NCBI GenBank assembly: GCA_964036315.1
Contig: OZ038517.1
Coordinates: 57,374,156 to 57,438,155, forward strand
Direction: 5' to 3'
DNA from: Acanthosepion esculentum
Lineage: Eukaryota > Mollusca > Cephalopoda > Sepiida > Sepiidae
DNA length: 64,000 nucleotides
In this document: positions 1 through 12,639 of the stretch, one piece after another
Numbering within the stretch: position 1 is the stretch's first letter
Layout: every line of letters starts with the position of its first letter
Notes under the pieces: generated by a model
Told to the model about the DNA's origin: nothing
The model's input: the letters and a program-made list of their open reading frames with translations, nothing else
The model's database searches: none
Program-made: the position numbers and the translations under genes

Positions 1-204
1 AACTCCTCTGGCATGCTGGTCCACATATGCTGAATAAACGACAAAGTCGTTCTCCAGCACACACGCATCGACGCTGCAAACAAAGTGGGTCTCTTTGATC
101 GCGGCGACATCCACGCTGAAGGACAAGAGATTTCGGAGCAGGCGGGCCGCCTTACCCTGATCCCTCAAGCCCTTCACATTCAAAGTGGCTATCTTGACAG
201 GCAT
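1..204 (-). pseudogene. LINE ORF2 N-terminus, apurinic-type endonuclease, runs off the left edge
   Basis: Read leftward from an ATG at 204, 68 codons stay open to the window edge. The start (MPVKIATLNVKGLRD) and, about 35 residues on, AAIKETHF are the first two motifs of the apurinic-like endonuclease of non-LTR retrotransposons: the Asn of TLNV and the metal-binding Glu of KETHF. The enzyme nicks target DNA to prime reverse transcription. This part has no stop, so this ORF2 could be less decayed than other copies here, but only its first 68 codons are visible. The gag-like ORF1 of apparently the same element lies upstream on the same strand. It is labelled pseudogene because ORF1 is broken; ORF2 itself may be intact. 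Confidence 0.8.
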
Positions 205-1177
205 CGATTAGGTCTGAAAAAAAAAAATAGAAAAAGACCTACTCACATATGGGAAATCTGCATTGGTAAGGACCCCGACGGATTGTCCCAGGCTCCCTGT
301 TCCCAATTTCGTCGTCATCCGACCATCCAAGAAAATACCGCCGGCATCCGTGGGGTAGATTAACTTTACTGACCTATATAAGGAGGGATGGAGTAACACA
401 GGGACCCTCCCAGCACAAAAATCAAGTCAGTGTTCTCCAACTCAAGCATTCTAATATTAGGGAAAGCTTCTCTAGCCTCAAACAAGGGATTCCATACTAT
501 TAAATAGCTCTTGGTGTCCTTCACACAGGTTATTACACCTAGTGCCTGAGGAAAATTTTGAGGGTCTTCTACAGTTTTTCCGTTGACTGAGTCTGTTTTG
601 TATAACACCCTGTAAGTGTTCGGAAAGCAAAGGAAATATATGTTGCAGATTACTTCCACAACACAAAGAACAAATCATTATAAGTTCAGACTTGAATATT
701 GGGGGCAGAAAGAAATGCCGAAAACTCGATTCGCAGGTACTATCGCACAAATCCCAATGCATGTAACCAGTCAGAAATATAACTCACTCTCCGACGAACG
801 CGGTAGCCAAAATACACTCACCCTGATTTGAGAATAACAATTGCTTTTATTGGCTGAGCATTTTTTTCATTTGGCAACAGCTGGGAGAGGACACCTGATT
901 TTTGCATATCAAAATACTTGTATAGCGACTCCTGCGACGGACTTTTTTTAAAAAATATTTCGTCTTCGGCATGTCATGCGGAATACGTGCCCTTTTTTGG
1001 TAAGTAATTTTCTTTTTCGCCACATTTTCTGTCGTAAGATACATGCGACACGCTGTCAATTGGTTTGACGAGGTAAGTCGCCGTTCTCTTCACTATACAC
1101 CCCAAAAAGGGCTTTCCTCTGTTTTGACAGGCCCTTTTTGTACTCCTCCCTGTCCACCTTGCAAATGGATTCAGGGC
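205..1177 (-). other. Inter-ORF segment of the LINE, unassigned
   Basis: This stretch lies between the two LINE reading frames. It is less AT-rich than the introns. On the minus strand one frame (about 762-478) has a CSLCCGSNLQHIF string, reminiscent of the C-x2-C...H zinc finger at the end of LINE ORF2 proteins, and an overlapping frame spans 659-366. I could not link either frame to a family. It may be the 3' end of another LINE copy next to this one, or an ORF1-ORF2 spacer. Confidence 0.3.
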
Positions 1178-2365
1178 CTACGAACATCTTTTTCTTTTTC
1201 TCCCTTGAAGGATGGGGAGGGGAAGAAGTGGATGTGTGAAGTGGAGTAGTGATGAACTTAGGGAGGAAATGGATGGAGCACGGGAAGGGGAAGTAGGGAG
1301 GCTCCTAGGTTTGGGAGAGCTAATTGCTTCTCTTGGCGAAGCAGAGACGGAGAGTGACCTAGTTCTGTCCATGCCCCTCTCCACCCTACTACGGCCAGAG
1401 TGGCTTTGCTGTGGTTCTTCAGTTTCTTCTTCCCTGCTCCTTTTCAGGGATGAAGCTCAAGGTGAAGGCATTCTATCCACCTCCATTGGCGTCTCTGTTT
1501 GTGATTGCTGCTGCTGTTATTGTTTTTGGTGCGGCCACTTCTGCTGCCCCTCTTTACGTTGCTGCACCTCTTTTTGTTGTGGCCCCACCTCCTTCGGCTT
1601 TTTCGATGGCAACTGCCTCTTCTCTTGAGCTCTCTTTTTTTGCGGGGGAGACAAAACACTTGATGCTTTCCGTCCCTTGGTGACTTCTTTCCACTCTCCA
1701 TCCGATTTCGAAGTCCCCTCCTCTGCTTGTCCTGCTGTTATTGTTGCTATTTTAGCTGTTGTAGATGCTGGAATTGGTGGAGGTTGTACATTTTTTTTGC
1801 TGGGGCACTTAGCCATGTGGCCCAACGCCCTACATGACCAGCAACACAGTTTTCTGCCCTCCACAATCACCAGCATTTTCTTGTCGTGGCAAACCAAGAT
1901 GTTGGGGATCTCCTGGAACCCCTTTCTGTTCAGGGTTATTTGGATCTCCATATCCCCCGTCTCAATGCCGGCTTTGCTAATATCTGGGATATGTACAGGC
2001 ACCCCATGGACGGTGACCTTTGTCCTGCAGGTGCCCATATATTCTGTCTGCAATCTCAGGGACTTCGTACTTAATATGCTCCCTGCCAACCCCTTAGCCT
2101 GCTCTTCCGTTTGGAGAAGGATGTCCCACAATGCATTTGCCCTTCTCGCGAGTATTCTAGGGTTGATATGTAAAGCTTCTAAAGCTTGCTCCATGCTTTC
2201 CCTGCTGACCCCAATTAATTTCCAGGTTTTAACATCAGAGGTCAGCAGAGATATGGTCCGGAATTGTTAAGAACTCATTGTCCTTGAACGACTCCTCGTA
2301 TTTCTTCCTTTGATTGACATAAAAAATGCCATCCTTTTTCAGTGGCCTATTCTGACTCCAGGCCA
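1178..2365 (-). pseudogene. LINE ORF1, gag-like zinc-knuckle nucleic-acid-binding protein, broken
   Basis: Reads leftward from an ATG at 2365 for about 396 codons. The N-terminal part (KKYEESFKDNEFLTIPDHIS) continues in another frame as TSDVKTWKLIGVSRESMEQ, so there is a frameshift near 2240-2270. Then comes a long open part with a zinc knuckle, CWSCRALGHMAKCP (CCHC type), near 1820. A basic Lys/Gln-rich tail follows, with in-frame stops near 1516 (TAA) and 1455 (TGA). ORF1 proteins of this kind coat the LINE RNA in ribonucleoprotein particles. The zinc knuckle and its place upstream of an endonuclease start support the call; the exact LINE clade is uncertain. Decay is light, suggesting a fairly recent insertion. 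Confidence 0.72.
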
Positions 2366-2784
2366 TTTGAGCTGTTGACACTGGATTTGGTACCAGTGTA
2401 TCCGTTATGTCATTGTTTTTTGTTGACCATAGTGGCAAAAAACTCACCACTGTCGAACAAATGAATGCTTTCTTTTTAAATTTTTTTAAAAGAACAAAAA
2501 GCAAAAATATTCAAGAACAAAATAAAATTAAATGCAAAAAGAACAAAGCAAACCAAAGACAATAAACAATTCAACCAAATAGGAAAACGGTAAATAAAAA
2601 CAAGGGGAGGGTCAAAAAATGAACAGAAAAGAAACAGAAAAGAAATGTGTAACTAATAATATGTACCAAAAACAAGCAAAAGAAAAATTGAAAAATGAAA
2701 ACGGTTTTAGAAACTCAAAAGAAACAAGAATATCTTATCACTTCAAAACAGTCACTTCCCAAAAGCAGTAACGCTGGTTGCAAA

Positions 2785-3335
2785 TCAACTAATGGCGTAC
2801 TACAATGGTGCCAGAGAACCAGCTCACACTAAAATCCATAGCACAGGTCGGATTCTTTATCAAGTGATGTGCTATAGAAGACCTGTATGTATTTCGAATG
2901 GTATCACCAAACAAAAAATTTTTGTTGAGTATTTTAGCAGACATGTGCTGTTTAATCCTAACATCTAAACGCTGTGTCGTTCTACCTATAGTCGACCCCA
3001 CAACTACATTTAAAATAATAAATAACGGAATTAATATGGTGTGGTGGTGGGGTAGAACGTCTTTACACATAGATGAAAGGAAAGACTTGGTTTAAAAAAC
3101 AACATGAACGTTAGCTGCATAATAACACTCGCATGAACGAAATGAAATCCACTTGGCGAAGAACTCACTAATCCTACCCAACCACGCTAAACAAAGATAG
3201 ACCGGACATTTGCCAACTGTAGCAAGTTTAATTTTATTAAACCTGGCAGTCTTATCCCGAATAACCAATTGAACAATGTCCAACGGATAACCATTGTTCA
3301 CAAGGATACTAGTTAAACAACTAATTTTATTATTT
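2785..3335 (-). pseudogene. Penelope-like element fragment, linker and GIY-YIG endonuclease
   Basis: Two frames on the minus strand belong together. 3301-3092 gives NNGYPLDIVQLVIRDK and, further on, FNKIKLATVGKCPVYLCLAWLGRISEFFAKWIS, the linker after the reverse transcriptase of Penelope-like elements. 3070-2789 gives CKDVLPHHH and then STIGRTTQRLDVRIKQHM, the GIY-YIG endonuclease core region, with NTYRSSIAHHLIKNP after it. A frameshift separates them near 3080. The first GIY-YIG tyrosine appears lost (STIGR where YIGR is usual). The reverse transcriptase itself is missing, so this is a 5'-truncated dead copy. A (TA)n tract follows at 3504. Confidence 0.75.
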
Positions 3336-3500
3336 TATTTTTTCCCTGTCCATTCATTCACGTCATCCGTGACAGACTTTCTTCTCATAATTTGTTTCCC
3401 TGTTTACAGTTCTGATGAGAGGGGACGAAACTGGCTGACTTGTGTTTTTGTTTTTAAATTTATCATGGCCTATAGTAAAAAAGTTCTTGCCTTTAATGCC

Positions 3501-3503
<3 letters not shown>

Positions 3504-3547
<44 letters not shown>
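3504..3547. repeat. (TA)n microsatellite
   Basis: About 22 uninterrupted TA units just upstream of the Penelope fragment. Confidence 0.95.
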
Positions 3548-3550
<3 letters not shown>

Positions 3551-3871
3551 TGATGATAAAAATTTTCAAACAACACTTTTCTGCTTGGCATTAGATGCAT
3601 TTGCCATAATTGGGGTCTGAAAAACAAAACTTGCATCTCGTTTGGCTCCAAGAATGAGTAAATGAGAAAAAAGTTAAAAATATTTTAAATGCTATAATAA
3701 AGTTTAATTATGCCCAAGAAAAATATTAGTAAAATAAAATTAAATACCATTTTTGATGGAAATTAAATTTTAGTTTTTTTTAATATAAACTTTTGTGTGA
3801 AAAAGCAGTCTTTCTGGAAATTTCAAATGGAAGTTTGTTTATTTTTTTAAGTAAGCATGTGGAATCGTCCA

Positions 3872-4620
3872 TGTTATTTTAACACCTCTGCTGTGGGAAC
3901 AATCTATTCTTTACACCCACATAAAATTAGCTTATCCAATGAAAACTTCATATTTCCGATCTGAGAATTCTATTGGCTTACTGCTCAAAAATTCGAAAGC
4001 TCATGTGAAAAGAAGTAAATTGCGCCAAAATTCTGTGAGCTGATTTTGATATCCAAGAACTTATAAAAGGAAGATTTTGGACTGACCAAGTCAGTCAGCA
4101 GATCGAACACAGTGAGATGCCAAACAAAACAACGCTACTCAAAACAATAACTTTCCCGCGCAAAAAGAACATCACTGACTCAACGACTACTGGCCCGAAT
4201 AATCCTCTGTGACCAAGAAAGATCTTCGAACTTTAAACAAACTTTGCTTACCTAAAGTGAACAAGAAAATATTCACTACTATTTAAGTAAAAATTACGAT
4301 CGAACTAAAACCTTAACTTAAGGGTACGCAACTTCAAATGACTTAACCAAAAAACAGTACGTAAATAATTGCATACCCATTTATGTTGAATTGTAAATGA
4401 ACATTTAATTTACCAAAAACTTATTCTACCATAACTTTGTAATAGTACATGAATATATTGAAACATCCGAACAATCCGGATAACACAAAACATCATTGTA
4501 AATATTGTTTAATTGTATATAAATGTGCGTATTATTTGAATTGAATTATTGCCTTGTTGTGTTTCATATGTTAAACATTTTTATTGTTGAGGATGAATGT
4601 TTAGAACACACCAGCCTAAC
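3872..4620 (+). repeat. Possible solo-LTR-like segment with TATA box
   Basis: This stretch starts TGTTATTTTAACA and ends CCTAACA, resembling the TGTT...AACA ends of LTRs. It has a TATA-like CTTATAAAAGG at about 4060 followed by a less AT-rich leader. I see no target duplication and no gag/pol remains beside it, so this is weak. It could be any promoter-bearing repeat. Confidence 0.22.
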
Positions 4621-5664
4621 AACCAAATCCTTCTGATAATTTCCAACACTCTAGTTAAAGAAACTTATTACATTCTACTCGTCCCCAACAAGCACCTCCA
4701 CAAAAATGCAAAAAGATCAGCATACCGTGATGAAAACATGCTCCAAATGTAATGAAAACTTAGTTTTATTGTCAAAATTTTTATTATTAAGCAGATATTA
4801 AGTATTTTTTAATGTTTAATTTAATTTTTTTCGCCTTTTTAGAATGAAAAAAATATTGTTTTTCTTGCATAAGCTGTTGTACTAACTTTTAGCATAGAAA
4901 ATTTTATCCTCTTTCTTGTAGTTGACAGACATATTAATTTGGAAATTCTTGCAAAAATCAAATAATTGTTGGATTTCAGGATTATTCACAAATGAATTAA
5001 ATTATTTTTGGATTCTTTTCTTTTTTTTTTTCTTTTTTTTTTAGAAAATATTTCTAATATATATATATTTTACGTATGTTACCCCCACTTACTTAATTTT
5101 ATGAAAACTTGAGAAATTGAAAGTGATAATTTTTAGTGACTATATTAGTTAAGAGCAGAATTCTTTGAAGAATTTAAATAACCGATTTTTTTTTTTTTTT
5201 TTCTTCAAAATCAGATCACATCGTACAGAAAATCTGTTCTGGATCAAAACATAAAAGACACAATAAAGCTAAGACATTATTTAATTAGAGAAGCTTTTAA
5301 TTGCTTTTATGAATAATATATATTAAAGACAATATTGTTTGAAGAAAAAAACATTTTTTTTCAATGAAAAATGAATTTTTAAAAGATTTTTCATTTTTTA
5401 CAATTTTAAATTTAATAATTTATAAAGATTTTAAATCTTTTAAAATTAATTTTCACTGTGATAACTTTTAGAAAATATTATTAGGTAAAACTATATTTAT
5501 TAATTGTATATTGTAAAGCTTATTACAATCTGACAACCCCTGAATATTTTTGAAAGAATTTTGATTTGTATGTGTGATGTACATGCAGAATTTCAATGTA
5601 TAGATGTCCAAACCTAAAATGTTATCATTAAAAGGTCACATGTCATTGTCTACTCTACCATACT

Positions 5665-6720
5665 TTTTTTTTTTTTTTACAGTAATGTTCACCCTGTACA
5701 AGGACAGTGGGGGGAGGGGTCCACTTGAGGTAGAGGGTTACATTAAGGTGTAGTTTACACGTATGGGAGGGGAAGATAATAGTTGACTCTAGACTTGAAC
5801 AGGTTAAGATTGTAGTCTTTGGGGAAACATCATCTAGGTAGCCTGTTCTATGGGGCAGTGGTTTGCAGGAAGAAGCTGTTTAAGTGAAACTCACTTCTTG
5901 CCGATGGAATACTGAGCAAATGTGGGTGGTTTGCTACTATGTAATTGGCATGGCAGGTCCTAGCTGTGAAGATTTGACCTGGTGGAACCAGGAGATGCAG
6001 TTCATCTGATCATTTTCCATGGTGGTAGCAATAGATCTGTAAGAGACTCACCACATCCCGCCTGTGAGAGAGAGGTTGGGGAGTGGAATATGTTCTCCCA
6101 CAAGGACTTGGAGATGCTTTTGAACTCTATCAAGACTGGAAAGTGAGATCTGAGCAGCTCCTGCCCAAATATTGCAACAATACTCCATTTTTGGCCTGAT
6201 CTGGCTCCTATAAAGGTAGAGGATAGCATGAGGTATCAGGTAGAGGGAGCCAATGATTTTACCTGCATCTTTAGTGATGGATTGTATATATGAATTCCAA
6301 TTGAAGTCAGGTGTGAGTTTGAGGCCCAATATCCTCAAGAGGCATAGGGCCTCCTCGCGGACATCTGTTCATTGTGACTGGTGGTAGTTTGCAATCTGAT
6401 TGGTGGTGATGGGATGTAACAGTTTGGTTTTAGAGGCATTGAATATAACCAGCCAGTTTTTTCCCCCCACTGGGAAGGGGTTAGTGTTAGTTTGGAAGAG
6501 AGATCAACTGTCAATCTTTGATCATGAAGACTTTTAGAGGTGCAACTGTTTATCATTGTATCATTGGCATAAATGTTTACAAATGATTGGAGTATATTCT
6601 TAGATAGATCATTTATGTAAACCAAAAAGAGGGTTGGTCTGAGATGTGACTCCTGGGGTCACCTGCATTGACCACCAGTGATTCTATAGCTGGAGAGCTT
6701 GTGTAGCAAACCTTTGTGTC
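5665..6720 (-). pseudogene. CR1/Jockey-like LINE, reverse-transcriptase C-terminal half and 3' UTR
   Basis: On the minus strand 6625-6335 reads MVYINDLSKNILQSFVNIY, then the catalytic box as YAND instead of YADD. It passes into RILGLKLTPDFNWNSYIQSI and LYRSQIRPKMEYCCNIWAGA in another frame (6338-6048), typical of the thumb region. 6001-5690 is the end of the coding region and a GC-richer 3' UTR, closing with a poly-T run at 5668 (poly-A on the coding strand). Frame changes and the changed catalytic residue show it is dead. The same 3' UTR recurs at 26.7 and 39.0 kb. Confidence 0.75.
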
Positions 6721-9700
6721 ATACTTTCGAGATATCTAATTATGAACATGTTTGGCAATCAATCAGCTGTCAATAAATTGATTAACAAAACCCTGTGGTT
6801 AAGAAATGCTTGTATACAACATTTTATGCTATAAGTAATATTTGTTTCAAATCAGATTAATTTAACTTTAAATTTGCTAATTTTCCTCAAATAACATTTC
6901 AGAAATATATATTTTATTTTTGCAAGATTTTTAAAATCAAGAATTAACTTTTGTTTACAAATGTGTCAAAATGGCCGATTTTTTAGCGATTTTACTAAAA
7001 AAAATCGATTCTGATCAATATAATTTCTGTTTGAAATACATCACAGAGTATTTTGCTTATTGTTAATAGTAAATTTTAAATCCTTTATGGGTATCTCCAC
7101 TAATTCGGTATACATAAAGTTTTTAAAAATGGAAAACTTTCTTGAAGCTTTCATTTTAGCTTTAATTAAAAGCTAAAGGATTTAAAATTTCCTTTTTCCA
7201 GTTAGCAAAATACTCTGAGACAAACAGAAATTGATTGGAATTGTGTGTGTGTGTGCACGCACATTTTTTTTTTTTTTTTTTTAAGTAAAAATGCTTTGTT
7301 TGGAATTTGATAGCAATTCTTTTGTGGAATTCTGAAACATATTTTCAGACCTTTTGTTAACCTCTTTGTAAAGCTAATTATTTTAGTAAAGCAATTATCT
7401 CTATTCTCATTTTAAAGATCTTTCTGGTTTCTTCAAGCAGCAGATAATGTGTACCCATATATTGTCAGTGAACTTTTGATGAACTTGAACATATTTCTAA
7501 AATTTGACTTTAAAGAAAAGAGAAGAAAATTAAATTCATTTAAAAAAAATGTTGTAGTCTCTGATGTTAGCCTGGTTGGTTCTTAGTTATTCTATTAAGC
7601 TGCTTTCATCAAAGGTTTCAGGACTCATGTGAATTAGTAATATCGATAGTGATGTTCATTAAGTTGGCAAAAAGACAGCAAAGTGCAGCTAGTCAGCATG
7701 GTCTGTTCATAAAATTTGATTTTTGGCTTGGTTAACTTAAATGAAAAAATAGTAAATTTTCTTTTTTCTGATCACAAAATTATCACAGTTGTAGAGAAAA
7801 ATATTATTGACTATATAAGTCAAACCTTACTAAAAGTATTCTGAAATGCACATATTCTTATGAATTTTTCTATAAAGTTTTACTTGAACAAAAAATCTAA
7901 TCTGAAGAGCCCCAAAATTAGAGACAGCAGTACACAGATTGATTTAGCCCTTTGCTCTTGGAGAAATGTATTTTGCTGGATTATATATGTATGATGTAAT
8001 GTAACCCAGACAGATATTGTTTAATTGTGCAATGATTGTTGAAGCCAGAAATATGGGACTCTATTTTGAGGTGAAAACTACTCGAGGTTTTTATTGGGCA
8101 ATAGTAGCAAGAATATACCTGGAATATGTGAATTTCAGAAAGACTTATGAAAATTGTGATGCTATCTTAATAATTTTAGCATTTCATTTTATTACAATTG
8201 AATTCTTTTGTTCATGTTGTTACATTGATCTTCAGATGGCATGATCACAGCCACTTTGGAATTACAAGGAAAATTTATTTAAAGATCTTAAAAAATATTT
8301 GTATCTCTTTGGAGTTTTATTAATTTTTATGAAATCTTTCAAATATGAAATTATCATTATTACATGCTTTGCATAGCAAGGCATACAATAGTTTCTTGAT
8401 TTAAAAAAAAGTACTTTAATTCACTGTTACCTTAGACAAAAGGAACAATTTAATTTTTTGTAAAAAAAAAAAAGTAATTCTTTAATTTACTGCATAATGA
8501 TGACATAAGGCAGATAAAGGAAATCTGCCATAATATTTCAAGTTTCAGTCCTGCTGTTGTGTTAGCCAAAAAAGTGATAGATGAAGGGAGATAATGATTC
8601 GTTTGACCACCATGGATCACTGCTCTTTGTTCCTCCTTGTAATTGTTCAGTTCACTCATCAGGAGGTTTCAGAGTCTTATTGGATGTTGCACTTTACAGA
8701 AGTAGGTGTTTGGGATAGGTTGCCATGAATTTTATAATTATAGCAAGCACTAGAAAATACTCCACTTGATGCTGAAAATAATTTTTATTCAGAAATTATG
8801 CCATATAGTGAATTGAGTTGAATATCTGTACATTAAGGAAGTTAGAAAATAATATTCTATGAAAGGAATGAATATTTATTGTGAGAGAGGCTGTAAGTTG
8901 TACTAAACAACTTACATCAACAAAAACTCTAAGATGTGATGCAGTTGATCAGATTTTGTATCTCAATATTTGCATTGAATCACATTTCCCAATTCTTGAC
9001 AATGCTGGCAGATTAATTTTGGGTATTATTCTTATTCTTTATCTTATTTCATGGTAAAATTCTTGAAATCTTGGCTTGTTCTAGCTTTCAATATCGACAA
9101 ACTGATTAATAATATTTTTGAAAAGTAGTATTTTTATCATTTATGGGAAATATTTACTTTACCAACATGACTTAGACTAAAAACTAATTTTAGTATTTCA
9201 TTTTAAAGATATACTTGTATTATTTTGAACTATTGTTGTCATCTTGGTTGATACAAATGTTATAAAATATCATGATAATCAACAGATATCCCATATCAGC
9301 CAATCAATGGACATCTGATGATGTACCAGAGGGTACCAAGATGTGAACAATGGTTTGAAATAATACAAGTATATTAAAACTTTCCCATATTATAGAATTT
9401 AGAATTTCAAAGATAAACTGTCCTAAGAATATGGCCTTAATTTAAAAGCCTAATTATTGGCTTGAACTTGAATCAGTCATCATCATTATGATGATTATTA
9501 TTATTATTAGTAGTAGTAGTAATAGTTAAAGACTTATTGAAAAATATTTTATTACATTTTTCTGTCTCGTGAATATGAGACATACACACACAATGATATG
9601 ATTGGAATGATTTACATAAAACCCAATTTATCTTGAACTTATATTTCTACAAAAATTTTTATCAGTCATTGTCTTTTTCATTGACTTTGAGTTAAGATAA

Positions 9701-10448
9701 GCATGGCTAGTTGTTGATATCTCTGTGTAGATTTTTGTTGATATCTCTGTAAATTCTGCAGAATATTTATGGTTTTACTGATATGTCGAATTGTGACACT
9801 TATAAGATAACAAATATTATTTAGGTGTTGTATATTCTTGATCTATATATTTATTAGATAGAAATAAGTTAAAGAATCTCTTTTTAATTGATTTAATGAT
9901 TGACAAGAACAATGGATAAGTTTCTTTTGTTTTATTTTTTTGTACTTGGGTTTATAACAATTTCCCACTTGACTATTCTATTTCTTAATATTCACATTTT
10001 CTAATATAAGCTTAGAGAGTAGAAAATTATGAAAGTGAAGTTTTGGAATATTTGTATTCAATTTAGACATGACTTAAAAATTGCTGTAACCAAAACTAAT
10101 GATTGGTCAATTAAAAGGTAAACAAATGAAAGAAAACAAGCTAAAAAAATAAAATAAAAACTGGGAATATTTAGAAATTAAAAAAGAGTGAAATATTTTA
10201 TAATTTCCCAGGTTGTTTTTGAAAAGTCCAAACTGAATACATAATAGAAAAGTGTTTTAGCATTGGAAACTTTTGCAGACACAAAGAAGGAAAGTAAAAA
10301 AGTTAAATAAAAAAATGAAAGTATTGAGTAAGAATTCATTAGGTTTGTTGTATATTTCTTGTTTCTGGATTAATTTCCTGCATTTATAAACCTTTTTTTG
10401 CTTGTTAATTTAACGAAATATTTAAAAAAATATTTTTTTCTGTTTCAG

Positions 10449-10535
10449 CAATTACACTCAAGCGTGCGTACAAGTAACTTGGAAACATGTCTGAGATTGC
10501 TGTCTAAAGGTGCTGACCCAAACTACTTCAATCCA
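10449..10535 (+). CDS. GIT: GIT exon A, start of ankyrin repeats
   Basis: An 87-nt exon, phase 0 to 0, flanked by TTTCAG and GTAAGT. It codes QLHSSVRTSNLETCLRLL followed by SKGADPNYFNP, the first ankyrin repeat of GIT proteins (vertebrate counterpart QLHSSVRTGNLETCLRLL). GIT proteins are cytoplasmic scaffolds. An N-terminal ArfGAP domain stimulates GTP hydrolysis by Arf6, ankyrin repeats follow, and a Spa2-homology domain binds PIX exchange factors and focal adhesion kinase. This exon follows the ArfGAP part, which is not in the window. The identity is strong because this and the next exons match the family in order and phase. Only one GIT gene is expected in most invertebrates, so no 1/2 distinction is made. 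Confidence 0.95.
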
Positions 10536-11479
10536 GTAAGTTTGTAGATCAGATTTGCTTAAGCACTTTGACAATTGTAGAAATTGGTAGCTAATTTTAT
10601 AAATGTTATTAAAATGTTTACATTTCTTAAGTCAACATTATTGTATTTCCTTATAGGAATATTTGTAATAATAAAACTCCCAGTATTGTCTTTAAATTTA
10701 TTAATCACAACAAAATAATAAGTTTGTCTGCTTTGCTGGAATACTTTATGTATTCTATCATATTGTCCTTGTCTTAATTACAATTATGAGTTTTATAATA
10801 CATATGCACAGACACACACATTTCATGATCATCAATTAGCAATTAAAATTTAAATTGAAGTTTCATGTAAACCTTGATATCACATTTGCTTGTAATGCAA
10901 ACTATCTTGAGAAAATTGATTCCAAAATGTCATAACAGATGTACTTCAAAGTTTGTTTAAGAGAAATAAAAGAATTAACATTCAAGAGATATTTAATATA
11001 TCGTAATACATGATCTAATATTTTGTAAATTAATAGGTATGTACAAAAACTCAGTGCCCTATTTTTTTTTTAAACCAAAGATTAAACATCCAGGGAAAAG
11101 TTTTTTTGAATGTTGGAAGCTTTTGCAAACACTTAATATGAGAAGGTGCCAGAAAGTTCCTGGTCTAATTCTATTCCCAAACTCTAACCAAATGACAAAA
11201 GACAAGAATTTTCTATTTTTTTAATCTTTTGTTACTAGAGAACTTTTGAGTACCTCCCTATAAAAAGTTATATTTTCCCTAATTACTGCTGTCCATTATC
11301 GCCTGTGTGTCATTTGAAAATCTGATTTATGTAAATATTTTGTGTTTTCTAACAGCAAAAAAAAGTCAGCTAAAAGTGAGATTAAAGGAAAACAAAAAAA
11401 TTTTTAAATATTCAAAGCATGGACAAATGGTATATGTATAAATATGTAAGATAGATTATAGTGAGCAAAATTATCTAGC

Positions 11480-11740
11480 ATGACACAGTGTACCAACTTT
11501 CTTAGCCGTGGACCTAGCAATTGTCACAAGGAATCATTCTCCTGGAGGTTAGCATCTGCCATACTGATGGATGGCAAAAAAGGTTCTCTCAGACAATTAA
11601 AAGGACACAGTTTTGTTTTGAAGGTGTTCAAATTAACAAACTATTTCTTGACCCAGATAACAATAGATTGTAGGTTATTTTTGAGCTAAACTGTCAAACT
11701 GACCTTATTGAACCAATCAGACTTACTATTAAGACTAGTG
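11480..11740 (-). pseudogene. LINE fragment, reverse-transcriptase thumb region
   Basis: The minus strand reads FNKVSLT and, further on, VNLNTFKTKLCPFNCLREPF and LPSISMADANLQENDSL. This is the stretch after the YADD box of the LINE family whose better copy lies at 48.3 kb. It is broken by stops and is an isolated relic of about 260 bp. Confidence 0.65.
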
Positions 11741-12572
11741 TAATATAAAATATTAATAAAAATTCATTTTAAAACATGTTAGTCTAAAAACAAAATTTGC
11801 AATTTTATACTGAACAACTCAATACATTAATATACTGACCACAGTTGAAACCAATTTAAGTAAAATTGACAATATTAACTGTTTTATTCTAATCATGAGT
11901 CACTTGTTTTTGTTTTTTGAAATTTTATATGATAAATGGTAATGAAATTAGAAAGTGAATTCAACTTTTCACAGTGAGAAATAAAAATTTTGTATTGATT
12001 TTCAATATTCTCATCTTAAGAAATGCCAAATGGTATAAAAGAGCAAAATAGTAGACAAGATGATAAAAGGATTGATAACACAATTTCAATAAATAAGCAA
12101 TAATGATAAACTTTCATTTGTAATGTTTGAAAAATGATATGAAATATGAACAAAATGACATTTCTTAATCAAATATTCATTAATTAAAAGCAGGTTTCAG
12201 TGTTCGTCTTGAAAGTTGTTTGATTATTCAAAATGATTTTCTTAATTTTATATTAATATTCGTGGACACAGAATGTTTGAAATTGGCATTCATGGCTAAT
12301 GTATATTTTACAAATGTCTAAATAGACAAGAAACAAAGAAAATCTATCAACTGAGTATTGCATCTACTTATCATTATGAAAAAGAAACTTAATTTAGTAT
12401 GAGCATCATGTTAGAAAGATTTGCTCAGCTATCTGGAAAGCAGAAATTTGAGTGATTCACATTTTACAAGAATACACAAAATAGTATAGAAGACATACCC
12501 AAGATCTAAATAATCATTCAAAAATCTTAAATGAAAAGTGCATAATTATAACACTTGATAATTACTAATTTA

Positions 12573-12582
<10 letters not shown>

Positions 12583-12638
<56 letters not shown>
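12583..12638. repeat. (TA)n microsatellite
   Basis: About 28 TA units, preceded by a short (TTTA)n stretch. Confidence 0.95.

Positions 12639-12639
<1 letters not shown>

Larger units (their letters stand above)
1..10448 (+). other. GIT intron upstream of exon A (left part outside window)
   Basis: Apart from the elements listed, this is AT-rich sequence without a recognised gene. No exon coding the ArfGAP zinc finger (CxxC...CxxC with a VHRSLG-like motif) was found, so those exons should lie to the left. 3549-5660 and 6721-10440 hold only poly-T runs (5022, 5188, 7265), short ATT/AGT repeats near 9495 and low-complexity sequence. The intron ends in a good polypyrimidine tract and TTTCAG at 10443-10448. 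Confidence 0.55.

Noticed and set aside
1411..2270. Plus-strand open frames at 1.2-2.3 kb
   Set aside because: They are the complement of the LINE ORF1, whose zinc knuckle and neighbours are on the minus strand.
3294..3620. Frame with poly-(YI)
   Set aside because: Translation of the (TA)n tract next to the Penelope fragment.
8017..8244. 75-codon open frame on + strand
   Set aside because: No family resemblance, no splice or promoter context, and composition like the intron; taken as chance.
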